The notes below the pieces were generated by a model. That model saw only the letters and a list, made by a program, of their open reading frames with translations. It did not search any database and was not told the DNA's origin. From Owenia fusiformis (Eukaryota > Annelida > Polychaeta > Sabellida > Oweniidae), in NCBI GenBank assembly GCA_903813345.2, contig CAIIXF020000155.1:1-25000 (forward strand): a DNA stretch of 25,000 nt. Reading direction: 5' to 3'. This document shows, one piece after another, positions 18,508 to 25,000 of this stretch. Within the stretch, counting starts at the first letter, position 1. Each line of letters opens with the position of its first letter. The position numbers and the translations under genes were made by a program.

Positions 18508-18790
18508 ACATCATCATCATCATCATCACCATTCGGACGTAGTGGGCTAAGCCAGTGATGTTGTCCTCTCATTAACTTAAGCCACCTGGCTTCTCAATTT
18601 ATTGATTATCAATGCAAGACCAAAAAGAAACCTATAGCATATAGTGCTCCCTCTTCCAGTGATCGTCCATCCTCTTCTTAAAGGTTTCTAGGGTCGGTGC
18701 ACTTACTGCTTTCTGATATAATTTAAAGCCATGCCCTTTTGTAGATCTCACTGTTGACTGATTAAAGAATGTCTCTGCATCATATATCAT
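18508..18790 (-). mobile_element. 3' tail of a second non-LTR retrotransposon
   Basis: On the minus strand a frame from 18790 to 18632 (52 residues and a stop) encodes FFNQSTVRSTKGHG and APTLETFKKRMDDHW. The latter resembles the conserved C-terminal SFK.RLD.HW-type end of LINE reverse transcriptase polyproteins. It is followed by about 110 bases of 3' sequence and an (ATG)n microsatellite tail (plus-strand CATCATCATCATCATCATCA near 18510-18529), as several LINE lineages have. Only the extreme 3' end was inserted or survives. Confidence 0.6.
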
Positions 18791-20156
18791 GGTTAACTAA
18801 AATTCATTATCCATTAATCAAATATTTGTATATACTGTACACATCTGATCACGATGTTTCAATTGAAATTCCTTCCTTGGTACATAAATTTTATACATCT
18901 GGTAATTAACACCAAAACTATAAAACATAAACCTATTTTTGCAGTAGTATACACTAATGACTTCTTCACTCCTCCTTAGTATACACCTAACTTATTAAGT
19001 TTGTCAATATTAATAATCTGTAGTAGCCCGGACAACCATGTTTATACCTTTTCTTTTCTTCATTCTAGATGGTACAGTAGTTCTCTAGTTATCCTTTCTT
19101 AAATTTAACATTTAATGGATCATTTTGAAGCTTTGAGAATTTCCAATTATATTCTTTCTTCATTTTTCGTAATATTATTCGATATTTATTTTACAAGCAA
19201 TTTTAGTAAACTCCATGTATAATTCTTTGTTTATAGGGATAAAGAGAAGCCATCTGTACATTTATTCATTCATTCTTTCATGTCTCCGAGCATAATAGAT
19301 CAAGTACTGGTTGATGGATTTGGTTCAGACTTTATAGGCTTTTGGCTTATATGCATGTCAAGCCTCTGCTCGAAAAGGAATTTTGAATGAACAAATTTGT
19401 ACGTGAAATAATTACAACTGGTATCAAGAATTAATGAATATAAAGAACAGTATTTGGAATTTACGCTAAGTTTGATAAAACATGCAATTTTTCAATCACG
19501 GTATTTGATCAAATGATCAGCAGGAAATCCTGTTCGTGTATATGCTACATCATAACCAACACAGAATAGCAAAAAGTATATATTTGGCATGATAGATGTT
19601 TTATTTATCATATAAATATCTATTAAATTCCTATGCAAATAGTATTCCAAGATGCACTGTTTATAACTATGGTTAATTTAGCACTAGTTTTTGGCAAATT
19701 TTTGGCAAAGTTAATTTGTAGATTATTAGCAACTTGTCAATGGACTTTCCCAACAACATTTCTTATTTGATCGAAAAATGGTGTTTGTTTATTCATTGAA
19801 TTTACATATTCAACTTCCATTTTTCTATACATTGCATTATATGGAGAGCCCTATTCTTGCAACAGTTCAGTCAGTGCTCATACATGTACTTTCCTAATCA
19901 TTTCTTCTTAATATGGATACCATATATATCTAACAACAGTATAAATGTACATGTACGTTTATGGGTATTTCACTTTATTACCAAGGAGTTATACTTCCTA
20001 TCGTATATTACATGCTAAGCCTTCTTTAAACCATCTAATTAGGGATGAATTTAGAAAAAGTTAAGAATTTATTGGGAAACCCTGTAATGTGAAATCATGA
20101 ATAAGATATCCAGTGATGATAAATTCATTCAATTAGCAATGGACAATATTTAAGAA
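18791..20156. other. AT-rich intergenic DNA, nothing recognised except one repeat relic
   Basis: No gene, RNA or clear element is seen. Around 19311-19380 a segment with TTTATAGGCTTTTGGCTTAT and CTCGAAAAGGAATTTTGA resembles the second half of the repeat at 11822-11995, so it is a diverged member of that family. Confidence 0.5.
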
Positions 20157-20295
20157 ATATAGACCGAAAAGCAGGGGTTATATTGTCGAATACACCCCGC
20201 AGGGCTAGGCACAAAGGTTGTCTGGTTCGAAAGCTTTTGTGCCTAGCCCCAAGGGGGGTATTCAACGATATTACCCCTGCTCTGAGGTCTATATT
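20157..20295. mobile_element. Foldback element with about 60-base inverted arms
   Basis: The left arm (ATATAGACC, GCAGGGGT, GAATACACCCC, GGGCTAGGCACAAA) pairs with the right arm (TTTGTGCCTAGCCCC, GGGGGTATTC, ACCCCTGC, GGTCTATAT) around a spacer of about 20 bases. GC content is locally raised. A second small inverted repeat, CTGGGTTAT...ATAACCCAG, lies at about 20396-20424. No coding capacity. Confidence 0.75.
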
Positions 20296-21669
20296 ACGAT
20301 TCGAACATGAAAACTCACCAAATTGTTTCGAATATTCATCATGGTCCGCCATTACTACGACCCACCGTTATGACGTCACACATTACACATATTAACTGGG
20401 TTATTGATCTCGAATATAACCCAGCTGAAGCATTGACTTTGTTTACAGTTTATAGAAGGCGTGAATAAAGTCATGTTCGAATGTAATTTAAAACTACATG
20501 CATATCTTAATACATCCATTATGTATATAATATATTTATATATTTTAAAATGTATTTGTATACAATATTTATATCATCCATTGACTTCTATTTTCAGAGA
20601 ATCATTTTATCTCCATATTAGAGCATGCCGCAGAGGGCATATATCCTACAATCAACAGAGGGCATATATCCCACAATCATCTACCAGGATATGTAACATC
20701 CAACAGACCAAGCAACAGGCCAATATTTTGGCCCACCCTGTACAATTGAACAGTATTTGTATTCTTAAAGACTCATCTTTCTGTTTAATGAGAAAAACAT
20801 GCTAAGAAGAATTCACATGTCATGGTTGTTATCATGTTGCATAAGGACTTTCTCTTGTGTAATATAACCAGGATCATTAAAAATATAAGAAATCTTTATT
20901 GGACATACACATACTCTATGTTATGTGAACCTGTATTTAATATCTTTAATAACTATGCAATTAAAGTTGGCGTTATGAAATACTTGTTTTAATGGATTGT
21001 ATGAAGCTTGGTCTACATGTCAATAAAACACCTGCGATTAAGATGTCATGAAAATGATTTTAAATTGATAAAAACAGACAGAGTAAAATTGGATACAGCA
21101 TACAAATCATATCAGATATATAATGAAGATTAATATAGCAAAGTAATATGAGGCAATAAACCCCCACTTCAATTCCAGAGAATATATACTGGGAGTAAGC
21201 TAGTTTGACCAAATTAGTTTAAGACTAGGGTTAAAGACTCTTTTGAAGAGTGATAGATATCGGGAAATTATAAAATATTTGACAGCCATTAGAGGTCTAA
21301 AAGGGATTACTCTTAAGAATGTTTGTTGTTCAATAGATCAATTCAAAGACTATAATTATTCCACCTTCATTTCATAAAGACTAATTCACAGATATATTTC
21401 TAATGAAGGATTTCAGGTGGTGTTGCAATATGTTAAAAGGTAAAAAATGAACATTGTAATTTGTTGTCATCATGTATAAGCTCATCTTTGTTCACTCGGC
21501 TCCTGTCAGTCGATGGACGCTGTGAAGACCGAGCGTTTGAAGATGTGTATAGCTTGAAGGAGAGACACAACAAACTACAATGATAGCTTGTGACAAAAGA
21601 TAATATAACCAGAGAGAGCATTTCAAAATAAAACTAGTTATTCAAAGTCATCAAACTAGGTCATATAAG
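20296..21669. other. Intergenic DNA with one short tandem repeat
   Basis: No supported gene. A roughly 24-base unit, CAGAGGGCATATATCCYACA plus ATCA, occurs twice in tandem at about 20631-20678. The 114-residue open frame crossing it (20461-20805) has no recognisable domain and looks like chance. The rest is plain AT-rich sequence. Confidence 0.45.
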
Positions 21670-21850
21670 CTATATTTTGAGGTACTTACATGAGGGTCAT
21701 GTTATGGGAGGTTTTGGATATGGGGTATATCCTGACAGAAATATAGATCTTACAGAGGCTATATTTTGAGGTACTTACATGAGGGTCATGTTATGGGAGG
21801 GTTTGGATATGGGGTATATCCTGATGGAAATATAGATATCTTACAGAGGG
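21670..21850 (+). repeat. Tandem duplication, 89-base unit twice
   Basis: The unit starts CTATATTTTGAGGTACTTAC at 21670 and again at 21759. It runs through CATGAGGGTCATGTTATGGG and GGGGTATATCCTGA to TTACAGAGG. The two copies differ at only a few positions, so the duplication is recent. Confidence 0.9.
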
Positions 21851-22390
21851 CCAGGAGGGTCCGAGGTAAGATATCATATTTCCATATTCCTATGGGATAA
21901 ATGGACAATGCTATGGTTGTGAAAAAATATCAATTATATTCACTCATGGATATCAATATCTTCACGACTGAAGATATAAATTTTTTTTTTTAAAACCATA
22001 GTATTTTCCTATATAAACAGTACTAAACTGTAAAAATGTTATGTGCCTGATTATGTAGTGCAGGATTTTTATTATGAAAATAAAACTTGACGATTCTTAC
22101 AACGTGAGAATTAAATCTACTTATTATTACTCCATCATGGAATCAGCGGAGGCATGATTTCACATTGTGTATGATACAAGCAATCCATTAGATATAAATA
22201 CATTGGGTTATTACATGATCAAATTAGTAGCAGCTTTCTCAAATGAATCAACGATTGGTAAACTTCCTTTCCATTATGTGATTTCCTGAGCAACGTTCAT
22301 AAGAGGATATATGGAATCATTAATACTTCAATTAAACAAGTAAATTGTGAATAAGTTTCATCCTTTTTTATACAGTGATGAATGTATACC
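21851..22390. other. AT-rich intergenic DNA
   Basis: No gene. CTATGGTTGTGAAAA near 21911 and AAAACCATAG near 21992 form a weak inverted repeat of about 90 bases end to end, perhaps an old element. Nothing else stands out. Confidence 0.4.
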
Positions 22391-22526
22391 ATACAGGCTG
22401 TCCAATAAATAAGGTGAATAAAGGTAAAAAGGTTTGGCCTACAAACTCTGAAAATTTCATCAAGATTGGTGCAATATTAAGAAAGTTACAATATCTTTCA
22501 CCTTATTTATTGGACACCCTGTATAT
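22391..22526. mobile_element. MITE with 27-base terminal inverted repeats
   Basis: The left end, ATACAGGCTGTCCAATAAAT then AAGGTGA (22391-22417), is matched at 26 of 27 positions by the inverse of 22498-22524. The 80-base interior has no coding capacity. The ATACAGGGTGTCC terminus resembles that of the element at 3551-3620, so both may be non-autonomous relatives mobilised by one DNA transposase. Confidence 0.85.
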
Positions 22527-22644
22527 CTTGCATTAAGTAATAACACAGAGGAGAAAATATTGCATCTTTCTTTGAATTGTATGGCTGATTGCTGGTAATA
22601 ATTCAAGATCAGGATAAGTAAAAACAAGGCACAGACATGAACAA

Positions 22645-23084
22645 TATCGTACCTAAAACACAGCAGTGTGACAGTGAAGAATTTAGGACGGAAAATCCAA
22701 AATGGCCACCTTAAAATTTACCCAGAATGCCCAAAAACTAATCAGTTCTTAATTTTGATACGTAGAAACATCCCTGAAAATTTCAGATGAATCCATCAAA
22801 TGGTTTGGCTGGAAACCTGTAGACAAGTCTTGAAAGTGAAGATTTTAGGATGGAAAATCCAAAATGGCCACCTTAAAATTAACCCAGAATGCCCAAAAAC
22901 TAATCAGTTGTTAACTTTGATACGTAGAAACATTCCTGAAAATTTCAGATGAATCTGTCAAATGGTTTGGCTGGAAACCTGTAGACAAGCTGATAAGTGA
23001 GACGCCACCCGCCCGCCGCCCGCCGCCCACCCGCCCGCCGCCCGTCAAGCTGACGACAATATCGTACCTTTATTAGGTACGATA
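22645..23084 (+). mobile_element. Element bounded by TATCGTACCTAA, with tandem repeat and GC-rich tract
   Basis: It begins TATCGTACCTAA and ends AGGTACGATA in inverted orientation. Inside are two direct units of about 163 bases (from GGAAAATCCAAAATGGCCAC to GGAAACCTGTAGACAAG), then a CCGCCCG-rich tract (about 23002-23045), then a terminal hairpin with perfect 10-base arms (23060-23069 and 23075-23084) and a 5-base loop. No open frame. It is probably a non-autonomous DNA transposon; the terminal hairpin is suggestive of other mechanisms but not diagnostic. Confidence 0.6.
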
Positions 23085-23587
23085 AAAATACCGACTTGGG
23101 CAAGGCTAGGGTGTAACCTTTTTGTTACTTTTGTTTTATGCCACCAACACAAGATGTGACATATTGTTATAGTCTCCAACTTATTTGTGGAGGCAGTTGC
23201 TGTTGGGCGGTTGATGTTTGGCATTCAGCATCTGTAACAAATGGCAGGTGCCAGGTGGTGACATTTTGCATGTTAATGCCTGGTTTACTTCTTGTATTAT
23301 ATGATGTTACAAGGTATTGACGCAAAATTACACCACCTGAATAAAATAACAAAAAATGTAATTACAATGTATATGTATTTGTTGTTCAACGGTGCACGGT
23401 GAGGTTTGTTTGATTGAAAAAGCTAAAATATCAAATGTATCGGATGGTATTGTTTCGTGATTTTAGTTAATAACAAGTAACAAGATCATATAAATGGGAT
23501 GCCTCAAGATTCATGTTCTAGTGTTTCTCTAGTGCCTCCAGTTGGCTAATAGAGCCTGGCTCATAATTCGAAAATCTATAAACTGTC
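23085..23587. other. Intergenic DNA with one short interspersed repeat
   Basis: No gene. At 23138-23275 there is a compact copy of the family also found at 2695-2860 and 14868-15485. The left part has GTGACATATTGTTATAGTCT and the right part has CCAGGTGGTGACATTTTGC, about 90 bases apart. The two opposing 60-residue open frames over it are chance readings of the repeat. Confidence 0.55.
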
Positions 23588-23700
23588 GGGATGTTGTCCA
23601 ATTGTCGATTGTTGTGGATAAAATGAACTTAAAATTCATTTAATTCCCTTTTGCTGAATTATCTTGATCTTCACGAACCCTGACAATTGGACATCATCCC
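23588..23700. repeat. Inverted repeat with 20-base arms
   Basis: GGGATGTTGTCCAATTGTCG (23588-23607) pairs with TGACAATTGGACATCATCCC (23681-23700) at 18 of 20 positions, across a spacer of about 73 bases. It is probably a short foldback or MITE relic. Confidence 0.65.
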
Positions 23701-25000
23701 TTGGTTACTGTAAGTCTATGCTTTTACCAGTAGGCAGGTGTGTCTAGCATGCTATGACAGTTTAATCTCGCTAAAATATGATATTTAATAAGATATAAGA
23801 TATTATTGATACTGGTTAGCAGTGGATACATGAATCATCATTAAAATTCCAAGAAACGTGGCTAATACCTGTTCAACTTGTTTACAGATGCAGGAGCAGC
23901 CAAGTGCCAACCTATGAGAAGGTTTTAGGCATGCTGGGTAAATTACATGATGGCCATTTTGCATTTTAAAGTGTGATATTTATCATTGTGTGTTTTGAAA
24001 GTTTGACTTTCTGAGTATGAGTCCTTGGGTGTTTTACCTCTTTCATTAAAAAGTACAACCATAGGGTCTAGCTTAGGTAGAGAAAGGGAGAATGGATAAG
24101 GTGCTTGAGCTTTAACATGCAATGTGAAAACGCCTGTTACCAGACCGAAAGGCCCCCTCACGTATGAAAGAATCTACCGAAACTTTCCGAAGGGATACTT
24201 ACACATACAAACACCCAGACGATGTACAACATACATACAAGCTAATGGAAACAAATTTTACTGAAGTACTATTCGCAAGAATGCGTTTAGTGGATTTGTT
24301 CATATGTGAAGGGGGCTTTAAGATTATACCATGTATGTAAAAAGTACCTTTATTGAGAGATGTACAAGTACAGGTGACATCTATGAATAAAGAGAAAATA
24401 TATTGATATGATTGAGTAGTGTATTATTTATCAATATAAAACATAACATATAGGCTAAGAACATGTAAGATAAGAATTATGAGATAAATGAATATGTATT
24501 GATTTGATAAAAGTAGAGTGTTTCAAGTTGAGCAAAATTTCAGAATTTACATACAAACCAATGGGACAGAAATGACAAAAATTCCAATATTGATCTGCCA
24601 TCTATACTAGTCCTCAAACCCATTAAAATCTGAACCAATCCTAAATCATAATAAATAACAAATGTTTGTATTTTTGCATTTTTATTTTTATTTCTAAATG
24701 TTGTTCCCTGATCTTATTATTATTTTCAAATCATACTATGATACAACTATTTTACATCATTTTAATTAATGATACTTCAAACAATAATTGGATTTAATCC
24801 ATATTTATGATTAAAATGAATATAACTGAAAGTATTTAAAAAATATACTACTTCCCAAGCACCATATAATCAAATAAAGATATTTAATATCTTACTTGCT
24901 GTATTTAAGTAATATGAATCAATGAAGATAACAAAGATTATCACTATCATGCTGTATTATATTTTGACTTTGGAATAAATAATAAAAATAAAAACATAAA
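23701..25000. other. AT-rich intergenic DNA, nothing recognised
   Basis: No domain, RNA or element with clear ends was seen. A 72-residue minus-strand open frame at 23943-24161 has no recognisable motif. The last 500 bases are very AT-rich with many short A and T runs. Confidence 0.45.

Noticed and set aside
20461-20805. Plus-strand frame of 114 residues, the longest outside genes in the right half
   Set aside because: No recognisable domain, and it crosses a short tandem repeat. The cysteine and tyrosine content fits translated AT-rich sequence. A transcript or a homologue would be needed to revive it.
22672-23000. Direct repeats as a CRISPR-like array
   Set aside because: Only two long units without spacers, in an animal genome. 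It is an ordinary tandem duplication inside a mobile element.
23000-23050. CCGCCCG tract as a CpG island or promoter
   Set aside because: It is a short minisatellite inside an element with inverted ends, and no gene starts beside it.
23943-24161. Minus-strand 72-residue frame beginning MRGPFGLVTG
   Set aside because: Considered as a small gene or repeat-derived peptide, but no signal peptide, motif or supporting context was found.

Overview
The window reads as AT-rich nuclear DNA of a marine invertebrate animal. It holds animal-type Cys-loop receptor genes, a CR1/L2/Jockey-like non-LTR retrotransposon, and many short inverted-repeat elements, simple repeats and diverged interspersed repeats. 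No bacterial operon features, tRNA or rRNA are visible. The phylum cannot be fixed from sequence alone; a mollusc, annelid, hemichordate or echinoderm are all possible.

The left three quarters (about 0.6-18.2 kb) carry a head-to-tail array of nicotinic-acetylcholine-receptor-like (nAChR-like) genes, all on the minus strand and all with uninterrupted coding sequence. In transcriptional order they are: an intact 475-residue gene (16722-18149); a copy intact except for one in-frame TAG (12584-14023); an intact gene (6983-8452); a badly broken copy (about 4572-5699) joined to a 3' fragment of yet another copy (4028-4548); and a more diverged intact 470-residue gene (587-1999). The middle copies share upstream and downstream flanks, so the array grew by segmental duplication and is now decaying copy by copy.

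The proteins keep the Cys-loop, four membrane segments, the vicinal cysteine pair of alpha-type subunits and most of the aromatic ligand box. The pore entrance is unusual: the cation-selecting Glu at -1' of M2 is Ala, Ser or Thr, the 0' residue is Arg, 2' is Pro, and the outer Glu ring at 20' is Ser or Asp. The best candidate for something new here is therefore a lineage-specific, intronless, tandemly expanded nAChR-like family with a non-canonical pore. It may have altered ion selectivity or a chemosensory role like the cephalopod chemotactile receptors; both are inferences.

Between the genes lie a 5'-truncated retrotransposon (about 9975-11530), small terminal-inverted-repeat elements and a nested direct duplication (11599-12209). 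A second retrotransposon tail sits at 18508-18790. From 18.8 kb to the end no host gene is recognisable. That stretch holds foldback and tandem repeats (20157-20295, 21670-21850, 22391-22526, 22645-23084, 23588-23700) in otherwise featureless AT-rich DNA.
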